Positions 37,144-45,065 of a DNA stretch of 64,000 nucleotides are shown here, piece after piece. The notes beneath the pieces were generated by a model. The model did not search any database, had not been told where the DNA came from, and saw only the letters and a list, made by a program, of their open reading frames with translations. The position numbers were made by a program, and so were the translations under genes. Origin of the DNA: Gammaproteobacteria bacterium. Its GTDB lineage: Bacteria > Pseudomonadota > Gammaproteobacteria > Pseudomonadales > Azotimanducaceae. How positions within the stretch are numbered: position 1 is the stretch's first letter; every line of letters begins with the position of its first letter. Where the stretch lies: contig JAJFJZ010000025.1 of assembly GCA_021773565.1 (NCBI GenBank), positions 1 to 64,000 of the forward strand. The letters run 5' to 3'.

Positions 37144-37209
37144 GTTATACATTTAATACCGTAGGGCTTAACCGCTAACCTCAACAACCTTGGATGGACA
37201 CCGCTGTAT

Positions 37210-38793
37210 ATGAGCCAGGAATTTTTACCAGCCTTCTCGCTTGAAAATACCGCAGGCGAGCAGGTCAAATTTCCCACCAGTCGTTATACGCTTATCTGCT
37301 TTGTTAAAGAAGACTGTCCCACGTGTAAAACCGTTACGCCTATTCTGAATGCCTGTTACCTGGCTATGGCTGGTAAGGTAGACATCCATCTGATAGGCCA
37401 GACCCTGGACGGCAATCAACGCTTAATCGAGGAATTTGAGCTGGATATCCCACTGCTGGATGACAGTGCCCTGATGGTTTCCTACGCCTACGATCTGGAA
37501 ATTGTGCCTACGCTCTATTGGGTAGACAAAAAAGGCAACCAACTGCAGCGACATGAAGGCTTTTTGAAACAGGACTGGAGAAGCCTGCTCAACGAGGTAT
37601 GTGATTTTTCAGATTGTCGAATCGAAGTGCCCTGGAGCAAACTGCCTGAATGGCGTCCCGGCTGCGGATCGTTATCTGTAGACCCGCTGATTGCTGAGCG
37701 CCTGCATGCAGAGTCTGAAAACAGTCCCATGCGCGCAAGAAAGATAGAAATCGGCAGTTCGGATGATACCTTTGAATTTATGTACGATCAGGGTTTCTCG
37801 GATGGTTTGCCCCTGGTACCTCCTACACCGGAACGGGTGCTGCGCATGCTGGATGGAACACGCCGTGATCCTCAGGAAGTGATAGCAGAGGTAGCACCAA
37901 ACATGGGTAGTGCAACGATTGAAAAAATTGCCATCAATGCGGTAATGGCTGGAGCAAAACCGGAGTATCTGCCGGTAATAATTGCCGCACTGGAAGCTGC
38001 ATGCACCGATGAATTCAATATTCACGGAGTAATGGCAACTACCATGGGCGCATCTCCCGTTATGGTGGTAAATGGTCCCATCCGGGAACGCATAGGCATG
38101 AACATGAAACTTTCGGCACTGGGTCAGGGCAATCGTGCCAATGCAACCATCGGGCGTGCCTTGCGCCTTGCCGTGCGTAACATTGGTGGTGCCAGGCCGG
38201 GTGGAACCGAGCGCCCCACTCTGGGCAACCCCATGAAATACACCATGTGTTTTGCGGAATGGGAGGAGCGCAGTACCTGGGAGCCCCTGCACGTAGAGCG
38301 TGGGTATTCTCGTGATGAAAGTGTTGTGACCCTGTTCTGCATGACCAGCGGACCTGTACTGATAGTGGACCAAACCTCACGCAGTGCCGCACAATTGGCC
38401 GGTAGTATGGGCATGTGCCTGGAACATGTTTTTCATCCCAAAGCCTACATGGCCAGCGATACCTTGATAGTAGTGTGTCCCGAACATCTGGATACTCTGG
38501 CACGCGACGGGTACAGCAAAGAAGATTTACGCAACCGCATTCAGGAAATCACGCAAAAGCCCATGTCTGAACTGGTGGAAGATGAACGTTCAGGTGTAGG
38601 CATACCAGCGGAAAAATTCAGTGCTATGTCAATCGAAACACAAAATAGCAGTTTACCCAAATTCAAATCAAACAAGGATATTCACCTGGTAGTAGCGGGG
38701 TCGGACGCAGGAAAATTTTCTGGTGCCTTCCACGGTTGGGTTACAGGCCCAATGGGTTCAATATCTGTTTCAAAATTAATAGAAGAGGCCTAA
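37210..38793 (+). CDS. Thioredoxin-fold protein fused to a UGSC-partner domain
   Basis: 527 residues. Residues 1-125 form a peroxiredoxin/thioredoxin-like domain with CPTC at 36-39 (VKEDCPTCKTVTPIL) and the cis-Pro strand EIVPTLYWVD. A long second domain (about 185-520) begins FMYDQGFSDGLPLVPPTPERV and contains EKIAINAVMAGAKPEYLPVI, VMATTMGASPVMVVNGP, ARPGGTERPTLG and the ending LVVAGSDAGKFSGAF. From memory this domain occurs next to UGSC-family proteins; its reaction is not known to me. Its stop lies four bases before the UGSC selenoprotein ATG, so the two are almost certainly cotranslated. A CxxC reductant fused to this domain suggests it recycles the selenoprotein's redox centre; that is inference. 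Confidence 0.8.
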   Translation: MSQEFLPAFSLENTAGEQVKFPTSRYTLICFVKEDCPTCKTVTPILNACYLAMAGKVDIHLIGQTLDGNQRLIEEFELDIPLLDDSALMVSYAYDLEIVPTLYWVDKKGNQLQRHEGFLKQDWRSLLNEVCDFSDCRIEVPWSKLPEWRPGCGSLSVDPLIAERLHAESENSPMRARKIEIGSSDDTFEFMYDQGFSDGLPLVPPTPERVLRMLDGTRRDPQEVIAEVAPNMGSATIEKIAINAVMAGAKPEYLPVIIAALEAACTDEFNIHGVMATTMGASPVMVVNGPIRERIGMNMKLSALGQGNRANATIGRALRLAVRNIGGARPGGTERPTLGNPMKYTMCFAEWEERSTWEPLHVERGYSRDESVVTLFCMTSGPVLIVDQTSRSAAQLAGSMGMCLEHVFHPKAYMASDTLIVVCPEHLDTLARDGYSKEDLRNRIQEITQKPMSELVEDERSGVGIPAEKFSAMSIETQNSSLPKFKSNKDIHLVVAGSDAGKFSGAFHGWVTGPMGSISVSKLIEEA

Positions 38794-38797
38794 AAGC

Positions 38798-39331
38798 ATG
38801 AATATCATAATGGATCCAACCAACGAGCAAGTTCCGGTAGAGCGCAGCCTTGCCAGGCGCAATGGTAAAATTGTTGGCAAACTGGCTTTGCTGAATATTT
38901 CCAAACCCCGGGGTGAGGTATTGCTTGACAGGTTTGAAACCTTATTAGGAGAACGTCTCCCGGGCATTGAAATAAACTCCTACACAAAGCCGACCTTTGC
39001 AAAACCGGCTCCGGAGGAGCTTCGTCGTGAGATTCTCGAGAACAACGATTTTCTGATTGAAGCACTGGCCGACTGAGGCTCATGTACCACGTGCAGTTTG
39101 CATGATACGGTATGGTTTGAAATTCAGGGTATGCCTTCGGTTACCGTGGCATCAGAAGAATTTGAAGAAGCTGCAAACATACAGGCGCAGGCACTGGGGC
39201 TAAAAACCGCACGATGCGTTTACGTTAAACATCCGATACAGGATGCAAGCGATAAAGAAATGCAGGAAAAGGCAGAGAGCGTTATCGATGCTGTTGTTTC
39301 TGCATTAACCGAAAAAGAAGCAAGTACCTAA
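38798..39331 (+). CDS. UGSC-family selenoprotein (selenocysteine at in-frame TGA)
   Basis: Read as one 177-residue protein. The first 92 codons (38798-39073) end in EALAD, then TGA at 39074-39076, then GSCTTCSLHDTVWFEIQG continues in the same frame to the TAA at 39329-39331. The TGA falls exactly at the U of the U-G-S-C-x-x-C-S-x-H-D family motif, so it should encode selenocysteine 93, with Cys96 and Cys99 as partners. Both halves match the family: a LALLNISKPRGEVLLD start and IPTVT-like strand MPSVTVASEEFEEAANIQAQ with an ending KHPI. A SECIS-like hairpin lies 19 bases after the TGA. Without readthrough the first part would stop before the redox motif. A TTG at 39098 would be the only start of the second ORF, with no ribosome site. 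Selenocysteine machinery is not in this window. Confidence 0.88.
39074..39110 (+). promoter_or_regulatory. Selenocysteine codon and bacterial SECIS-like hairpin
   Basis: UGA at 39074-39076 is followed after 19 bases by a hairpin: CGTGCA (39090-39095), loop GTT (39096-39098), TGCATG (39099-39104), six pairs including one G-U. The E. coli fdhF SECIS has a very similar top (UGCA stem around a loop starting GG, about 18 bases after UGA). Bacterial SelB recognises loops beginning GG or GU, so GTT fits. Bases 39086-39088 and 39109-39111 might extend the stem. The structure lies inside the coding region, as bacterial SECIS elements must. Confidence 0.75.
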
Positions 39332-39346
39332 TTGGGGGGAACATCC

Positions 39347-41527
39347 ATGTCAAGAATACTCGCAATCGTGCTGGCCGTAGCAATTGCTGTTGGCCTGTAC
39401 ATAATATCTCAGTCACCTGAACAGGCGCCAGCATCGCAAGAGAGTCCAGCCACCTCTACCGGTGCAAATACCTCTGTCGACGGTATTGGCCTGATTGACG
39501 AGGCACGCATAAATAATGCTGACAGCGAACCAGGCAACTGGCTGGCGCATGGCCGTACCTACGAAGAACAGCGTTTTTCTCCCCTCACTCAAGTGAATCA
39601 GGAAACCGTCGCCCGTCTGGGTCTGGCCTGGTACAAGGATATGGGCACCAACCGCGCGCTGGAATCTACACCTATCGTGGTAGACGGTATCATGTTTTTC
39701 TCCAGCGCCTGGAGCCGGGTATATGCAGTTGACGCCGTAAGCGGTGAGGAGTTGTGGAACTACGATCCCGAAGTACCAGGAGCGTGGGCCCGAAAAGCCT
39801 GTTGTGATGTAGTAAACAGAGGGGTTGCCGTTTACAAGGGCAAAGTATATGTGGCGAGTCTGGATGGTCGCCTTATAGCCCTCGAGGCCGCTACGGGTAA
39901 GGAAGTATGGCAAGTTAACACCCTCATTGACCGGGAACGGCCATACACCATCACTGCGGCTCCCAGAATTGCCAATGGCAAGGTTTTTATCGGCAATGGC
40001 GGCGCCGAGTTTGGTGTACGTGGATATGTCACAGCTTACGACGCAGAATCCGGCAAGCAGGTATGGCGTTTTTATACCGTACCGGGTGATCCATCACAGC
40101 CCTTTGAACACCCTGAAATGGAGCAGGCGGCAAAAACCTGGAAAGGCGGTGAATGGTGGAAAATTGGCGGCGGCGGCACTGTATGGAACTCCATTGTTTA
40201 TGACCCGGATTTTAATCAGGTATATCTGGGTGTAGGAAACGGTTCCCCGTGGACGCGGGTGATTCGCTCACCCGGTGGCGGTGATAATCTGTTTCTTTCC
40301 TCGATTATTGCCCTGGATGCTGACACTGGCGTCATGAAGTGGTACTACCAGACCACCCCTGGGGATAACTGGGACTACACGGCTGTGCAAGACATGACGC
40401 TCGCTGATATGACTGTGGATGGCGTCGAGCGAAAAGTTTTGCTACAGGCGCCAAAAAATGGTTTCTTTTATGTGCTGGACCGTTCGGATGGCAAACTGTT
40501 GCGAGCGCACAAGTATGTCGCGGCGAACTGGGCTACCCATGTTGATATGGAAACCGGGCGCCCCGTGGAAGACCCTGCACTGGAATATGTGGATAGTCCC
40601 AAATTCGTATTGCCCGGCCCTATTGGTGGGCACAATTGGCAAGCCATGGCCTTTGATGAATCCACCGGCATCGTGTACATACCTGCCCAGGAAGCACCCT
40701 TTATTTATGGCATGAACAAGGAATGGCAAAAAACCGGCTTGTACAAACATGTGCCCGGTGCCTGGAACCTTGGCCTGGATCTGGGCGGCATCGGCCAGAC
40801 GCTTCTCGCAAATATTGATGATTCTCCGCCAGCCGGTGGCATACTAAAAGCATTCAATCCACTCACCGGGGAAGACATCTGGAGTGTAAAACATGCGCAC
40901 TACTGGAATGGCGGCGTGTTGGCTACCGCAGGCGGTCTGGTGTTTCAGGGTGACGCCCTGGGTAACGTCAGCGCATACAACTCGGCCACAGGGGATGTGT
41001 TGTGGCAGTTTAATGCCTATAGCTCAATTCTTGCTCCGCCAATTACCTATCAGATCGATGGGGTACAGTATCTGTCTATTCTAACCGGCTCAGGTGGGGG
41101 CGAATTGTTCACAGGTTATGTCGACGTAATGGCGAGCACAAAATACGGCAACTATGGCAAAATGCTGGTTTTTAAACTGGATGGAAACACGGCTCTTCCT
41201 GAACCCAGCCTGCTGGATCGCAGTATTCCGGAGCAACCCGTATTAACGGCCAGCGCTGAAGACATAACACGCGGCGAGATAATCTACAACGAAACCTGTG
41301 CGGTATGCCATGGCCTGTTTGTAAACTCCAGCGCCACCATACCCGACTTACGTCTTATGAGTGAAGGCTCACACGCAGCGTTCAAAGAAATTGTCCTGGG
41401 CGGCATAAAGTCATCAGGTGGTATGGCAAGCTTTGCAGATCTGTTAGCAGAACCCGACGTAGACCGTGTGCACGCCTACATTGTAAGCGTAGCCAATGCA
41501 GATAGAGCAGCAGCGCAACAGCCTTGA
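39347..41527 (+). CDS. PQQ-dependent alcohol dehydrogenase with C-terminal cytochrome c
   Basis: 726 residues from ATG 39347, which has a GGGGGGA site eight bases upstream. A signal peptide or anchor (about 3-20, LAIVLAVAIAVGLYIIS) directs it to the periplasm. The eight-bladed propeller of quinohaemoprotein dehydrogenases begins NWLAHGRTYEEQRFSPL and contains the vicinal Cys-Cys (RKACCDVVNRG), a TTPGDNWDYTAVQD segment with the Asp/Asn near PQQ and Ca, and the tryptophan-docking repeats. A C-terminal cytochrome domain carries haem motif CAVCH and a GGMASF Met ligand. It oxidises an alcohol to an aldehyde. It lies 15 bases after the selenoprotein gene, as the last member of the operon. Confidence 0.92.
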   Translation: MSRILAIVLAVAIAVGLYIISQSPEQAPASQESPATSTGANTSVDGIGLIDEARINNADSEPGNWLAHGRTYEEQRFSPLTQVNQETVARLGLAWYKDMGTNRALESTPIVVDGIMFFSSAWSRVYAVDAVSGEELWNYDPEVPGAWARKACCDVVNRGVAVYKGKVYVASLDGRLIALEAATGKEVWQVNTLIDRERPYTITAAPRIANGKVFIGNGGAEFGVRGYVTAYDAESGKQVWRFYTVPGDPSQPFEHPEMEQAAKTWKGGEWWKIGGGGTVWNSIVYDPDFNQVYLGVGNGSPWTRVIRSPGGGDNLFLSSIIALDADTGVMKWYYQTTPGDNWDYTAVQDMTLADMTVDGVERKVLLQAPKNGFFYVLDRSDGKLLRAHKYVAANWATHVDMETGRPVEDPALEYVDSPKFVLPGPIGGHNWQAMAFDESTGIVYIPAQEAPFIYGMNKEWQKTGLYKHVPGAWNLGLDLGGIGQTLLANIDDSPPAGGILKAFNPLTGEDIWSVKHAHYWNGGVLATAGGLVFQGDALGNVSAYNSATGDVLWQFNAYSSILAPPITYQIDGVQYLSILTGSGGGELFTGYVDVMASTKYGNYGKMLVFKLDGNTALPEPSLLDRSIPEQPVLTASAEDITRGEIIYNETCAVCHGLFVNSSATIPDLRLMSEGSHAAFKEIVLGGIKSSGGMASFADLLAEPDVDRVHAYIVSVANADRAAAQQP

Positions 41528-41609
41528 GCGGCTCTTGTAAACAGCCCTGAGCGGTTTTTGTAAACAGCCTTGAGCGGTTTTGGTTAACAGCCTTAAAGAG
41601 CGGCTTTGG
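41518..41609. repeat. 23-bp tandem repeat, about 3.5 copies, between convergent genes
   Basis: Units begin at 41518, 41541, 41564 and 41587 (ACAGCCTTGAGCGG then a T-rich end and TAA). Copies 1-3 differ at a few bases and copy 4 is altered (ACAGCCTTAAAGAGCGG). Copy 1 contains the stop of the PQQ dehydrogenase; copy 4 contains the stop of the opposite gene. There are no spacers, so it is not a CRISPR. The units might have arisen by duplication of the gene end; T-rich runs may help end transcription. Confidence 0.8.
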
Positions 41610-42150
41610 GTGGAAGATCAGGTGGCGGAACTTCACGAAAAACGATACTAAAATCGTTTCCAACCGAAGTTTCCGAACCTGATTCGCCAGTGATTGCTGC
41701 CCGCTGCTGCTCTTCTGTTATTTCCTGTTCCACAATTTGTTGTCGGCTGCGCTTGCCGTTCAGGCGTTTACCTTCCTGCAGTTGAGTGAGCGCCGCTTCA
41801 ACATTCTCTGCCAGTGCTTCACTGTAGGGCAAACGGTAAGCACGCGGCACACCTGTTGTAACCTGGACGTCGTTTTGTAACGCACGCAACCAGATGTAGA
41901 TCGCACCTTCGCCCCCTGTGCGCTTGTCCGGCTCATCAATACTGACAAACAAGAGTCTAAAGTTCCGGGGTATCTCTTCGCTGCTGGGTAAACCCGACAG
42001 GGAGCGCAAACCCTGGTAACTTGCAAAATAGAAAAGGCTAACCAATACGATGGCTGCAGCTTTTAGCCAGACACTCCATCTGCTGGCCAAATTCAGGCTG
42101 AGCAATAATGCCCCAATGGCTACGTAGGCGAGCGTGAGCAAAATTATCAC
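41593..42150 (-). CDS. Membrane protein of the acylase/proton-channel operon, unknown
   Basis: 185 residues. Two N-terminal membrane helices (about 2-17 and 28-45) are followed by a soluble domain including NFRLLFVSIDEPDKRTGGEGAIYIWLR, which has a strand-turn feel, and a charged helix (QLQEGKRLNGKRSRQQIVEQEI). The C-terminus (VPPPDLPPKAAL) is Pro-rich. No family is recognised. It begins three bases after the ExbD-like gene ends, the last gene of a four-gene minus-strand operon, so it is likely a component of the same membrane assembly. Confidence 0.7.
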   Translation of the reverse strand: MIILLTLAYVAIGALLLSLNLASRWSVWLKAAAIVLVSLFYFASYQGLRSLSGLPSSEEIPRNFRLLFVSIDEPDKRTGGEGAIYIWLRALQNDVQVTTGVPRAYRLPYSEALAENVEAALTQLQEGKRLNGKRSRQQIVEQEITEEQQRAAITGESGSETSVGNDFSIVFREVPPPDLPPKAAL

Positions 42151-42153
42151 AAC

Positions 42154-42777
42154 TTAACCTGCGGCTTTTTTGGCAAGCCGCGTTAACAGCGGTTTTTGCA
42201 AATTGTTAATGCCGGTGGATTCCCCATTGGCATCCAGAGTAAAACGCACAGCGGTACGTTCTTCGCCAGTACCATTTAATTCATGCTGGCCATAGTAAAT
42301 AAGTTGTACCTGTGGATTCAGCTTCTCAACCTTTACAGCCACCGACAGGGGTTCTGCATAGTTCGCCTTATAATGCAGGATATTTACCACGTATTCGCCG
42401 GCCAGCAATGCACGAACGGATGCGGTTTCCTGGTTTATCGGATTGGCAATTTCTACGCCATCAATGTTTACCCTGTCCCCCATCAGTCCGCGATCATCTC
42501 TGTCCAGGTGCATCAAGCCGGTATCACGGTTTTGAAACCACAGCAAATTTCCACGTGGATCTTCCACAATAGTGTCCACATCATCCGGATGATTATCGGG
42601 CCATCGTATGGTGACCAGAAACTCGGCCTTGTTATCCACTTTACCAGCCTTGCTCGGCTCACTAATCAACAAAAATGCAATCGTGAACATCGAGGTGAAA
42701 CCGAGCAGTGCATTAAACAGCAGATCGGTAAAGGCATCCTGCCCATTGGTCATCCTGAAGAATTTTTTTGCGCGCAT
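42154..42777 (-). CDS. ExbD/MotB-like membrane-anchored protein
   Basis: 207 residues. A short basic cytoplasmic start (MRAKKFFR) precedes TNGQDAFTDLLFNALLG and FTSMFTIAFLLIS, a single membrane helix led by an Asp, as in the ExbD/TolR/MotB class where a membrane Asp carries protons. The periplasmic part (about 45-207) is beta-rich (FLVTIRWPDNHPDDVDTIV, AGEYVVNILHYKANYAEPLS) and has no OmpA-like peptidoglycan motif. With the ExbB/MotA-like gene in the same operon this makes a plausible proton-driven stator pair. Start ATG 42777 or 42753; neither has a good ribosome site. Confidence 0.62.
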   Translation of the reverse strand: MRAKKFFRMTNGQDAFTDLLFNALLGFTSMFTIAFLLISEPSKAGKVDNKAEFLVTIRWPDNHPDDVDTIVEDPRGNLLWFQNRDTGLMHLDRDDRGLMGDRVNIDGVEIANPINQETASVRALLAGEYVVNILHYKANYAEPLSVAVKVEKLNPQVQLIYYGQHELNGTGEERTAVRFTLDANGESTGINNLQKPLLTRLAKKAAG

Positions 42778-42809
42778 TTGCGTGGCTATCGCCCCGGGTT
42801 ATTCACCGC

Positions 42810-45065
42810 TTATTCAGTTAGATGCAAGCTTTTCAGATTTGGATCCGCCGCGATTTCTGCATCCCTAAATGGAAACTTCAACCATTGACCGGTGGAATAG
42901 AGTTCCGTCTGGTCCGAATAATGCGCAGACTCCGGCTCCTGTGATTGCGAATACGTGAGAATGCCTCTGGCATCCAGTTCTCCCTCCTCGTCCCAGGAAA
43001 CCACCTGCACAAAACTGTTACCATGCACAATAGGCGTATACCCCGCACCATTTTCCAGTGGCGCTATAATCATGCTGAACATGCCTGCCCAGCCTTGCCC
43101 TCCCGGAACAGGAAAACGTTTGCCATTAAGTTCTGTGTACTGAATATCACCCAGGCGCTGTTCCAGTGCGATACCCGCTTCATCAAGCTTATTTTGCGCA
43201 GCCAACAATGCATCAATTACTTCAACTTTAACTTCAGGTTTGTCAACAGCGATTCCGCGCGGCGTATTTACCGGGTCATTTTTATCAAAGGCCTGGGCAA
43301 AGATCCCTTCAATATTACGTGCTGTCATCCAAAATTCCGTCCATACCTGGCTACCCTTGCTATCTACGGTCATGGTTCGATCCCAGGCCTTTAACGCCTC
43401 ACAGGCACCTTGAATCGGTGCAATCGAATAGGAATTCGCTGAACATAAACTCAAGACATCATCCAACAATAATTCAGCGCCAAAATTGCGGTGTGCATAC
43501 AACATGTCCTGTAAATCCGATGGTTTAACCTTGCCTTCTTCCAACAATGCTTCTACCAGGCTAATACCCGCCCTTGTGCGCAATGATCGCGCCGTTTGTT
43601 CTGGACCAATGATGGGAGAGTATCCTTCAAGAGGTGCGTGTGGATTAGACAGCCAATAGCTGTCGTTTGAATTGGTTACGTAGTCGTCGCGCTTTAGCCG
43701 GGGCATCTCTTCTGCCGGTAAGATTCCGGGGATGCGCGCGCGCGTGTCCTGCTGCCATTCACAACTGGCCTTACTGCCGTCCAGAACGACAATATAAGCA
43801 GGTACTCCTTCTACACTAACCCGGCAGCGCTCAAGTAACGCTGCATCAACGTTGGGTGTGACAGATATATCTGCGTAAAATGCAGTGCCTTCCCGGTCAG
43901 CAGCAATGGTATTGGTAAACGCAACTCCCTGATGGCTGATTGCAGCTTCCACTTCATTTATATTACGAGCCTTACCCAGCGCATCATAAGTTTCCGAGCT
44001 GCGGTTGTTATATACATTGGCATCCTTGATTACATAGGCCTTCTTTGTGGTCCAGGGAAATTCACTGGTTGCAGCTATGGGTCCAAAATGGCTCGTATAT
44101 ACCTTTCGTGTTTCCTTAACTTCCGGGCCATCGACACTTTTGCTGACAAGCTGAATTTCCTGTTCCTCAATGTCTCTATAGCCGCCCTCATACAAATACT
44201 GCATGGCGTTATCCGGATTCAGACTCAATTCATAGACAGTTGCGCGTAAGGCAGTAGACACTGTATGAGTCCACGCGATATCCCTGTTAAAACCGATGGA
44301 AACCCTTGAGGTGGTCATCAGGCTCACACCCATCACATCCAGTTCACCCGGAATGGTCGTGTGGATGAGATGAAATCTGGATGGACCCTTCCATGGATAG
44401 TGGGGATTACCAAACAACATTCCCCTGCCTGAATCGGTAACGTTTCGACCCAGGGCAACTGCATTACTGCCTATGCCGTCAAATCCTGAAAAATCTGCAG
44501 CAGCGTAGGACACAACATCAGCACCAGGGGGTTGCGCATCAGCAATACCCTGTTTGAAACGACCCACACCATAACGAATGCCAACACCAACATTCATGCG
44601 GATAACATCAGAAAGATTGATTTCGCGTACCCATGGCTTGTTTACACATGCGGCAGGCAATGTCTGTTTATTGTCCCGCAGGTAGCGATTATACCCCTTT
44701 ACATAACCGTTATTAAAAGCAGCGCTGTTTGAACTCAGCGCCGCGGAAAAGTGTTCCAGAACCGGATCATCCAATAGGGCCTTGTGAAATACGTCGCTTT
44801 CCAGCCGCCCGTCACCATAACCCTGATAACGGGACTGCTCACCCGCAACCAGCATTACCTCGTGGGCAATCACACAAAAAGCATCTGTTGCAGTAGCATA
44901 GGCAAAACCATACCCCAAGCCACCCCAATCCTTTGCCTTAACGTGGGGAATGCCATAGCTGGTCCAGCGTATATCTACTTCATATTCGGCTGCCTGCTCC
45001 GGCTTTTCCGGCTGCTGGCACGCTGTAAGCAAAATAAAACAAAATACCACACCAATCAGTTTCAT
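42810..45065 (-). CDS. Penicillin acylase family (AHL-acylase-like) Ntn hydrolase, lipoprotein
   Basis: 751 residues from ATG 45065 (AGGAAAA ribosome site). A leader ending LLTACQQ gives a lipobox Cys16. After an alpha-subunit-like region (VDIRWTSYGIPHVKAKDWGGL and YGFAYATATDAFCV, typical of PvdQ/QuiP), the autocatalytic site is G/SNAVALG with nucleophile Ser200, followed by GMLFGNPHYPWKGPSRFHLI, WTHTVSTALRATVYEL and the Asn of YVTNSNDSYWLSNPH. The family cleaves amide bonds of beta-lactams or acyl-homoserine lactones; the long hydrophobic-acyl types resemble this one. Here the substrate is unknown. The gene overlaps the ExbB-like gene by four bases, so it is embedded in a membrane-complex operon. 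Confidence 0.87.
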   Translation of the reverse strand: MKLIGVVFCFILLTACQQPEKPEQAAEYEVDIRWTSYGIPHVKAKDWGGLGYGFAYATATDAFCVIAHEVMLVAGEQSRYQGYGDGRLESDVFHKALLDDPVLEHFSAALSSNSAAFNNGYVKGYNRYLRDNKQTLPAACVNKPWVREINLSDVIRMNVGVGIRYGVGRFKQGIADAQPPGADVVSYAAADFSGFDGIGSNAVALGRNVTDSGRGMLFGNPHYPWKGPSRFHLIHTTIPGELDVMGVSLMTTSRVSIGFNRDIAWTHTVSTALRATVYELSLNPDNAMQYLYEGGYRDIEEQEIQLVSKSVDGPEVKETRKVYTSHFGPIAATSEFPWTTKKAYVIKDANVYNNRSSETYDALGKARNINEVEAAISHQGVAFTNTIAADREGTAFYADISVTPNVDAALLERCRVSVEGVPAYIVVLDGSKASCEWQQDTRARIPGILPAEEMPRLKRDDYVTNSNDSYWLSNPHAPLEGYSPIIGPEQTARSLRTRAGISLVEALLEEGKVKPSDLQDMLYAHRNFGAELLLDDVLSLCSANSYSIAPIQGACEALKAWDRTMTVDSKGSQVWTEFWMTARNIEGIFAQAFDKNDPVNTPRGIAVDKPEVKVEVIDALLAAQNKLDEAGIALEQRLGDIQYTELNGKRFPVPGGQGWAGMFSMIIAPLENGAGYTPIVHGNSFVQVVSWDEEGELDARGILTYSQSQEPESAHYSDQTELYSTGQWLKFPFRDAEIAADPNLKSLHLTE

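Noticed and set aside
37672-38373. 233-codon minus-strand ORF opposite the thioredoxin-fusion gene
   Set aside because: Composition is rich in His, Cys and Tyr, typical of an antisense frame, and it lies wholly inside a recognisable gene.
39098-39331. Independent 77-residue ORF after the TGA of the UGSC gene
   Set aside because: Its only start is a TTG with no ribosome site, inside the SECIS-like hairpin; the frame and homology continue from the preceding ORF through the TGA.
41518-41609. Possible CRISPR array
   Set aside because: The units follow each other directly with no spacers and include stop codons of two genes; there are no cas genes.
42283-42888. 201-codon plus-strand ORF opposite the ExbD-like gene
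   Set aside because: It covers the operon junction, has no ribosome site and no family resemblance.
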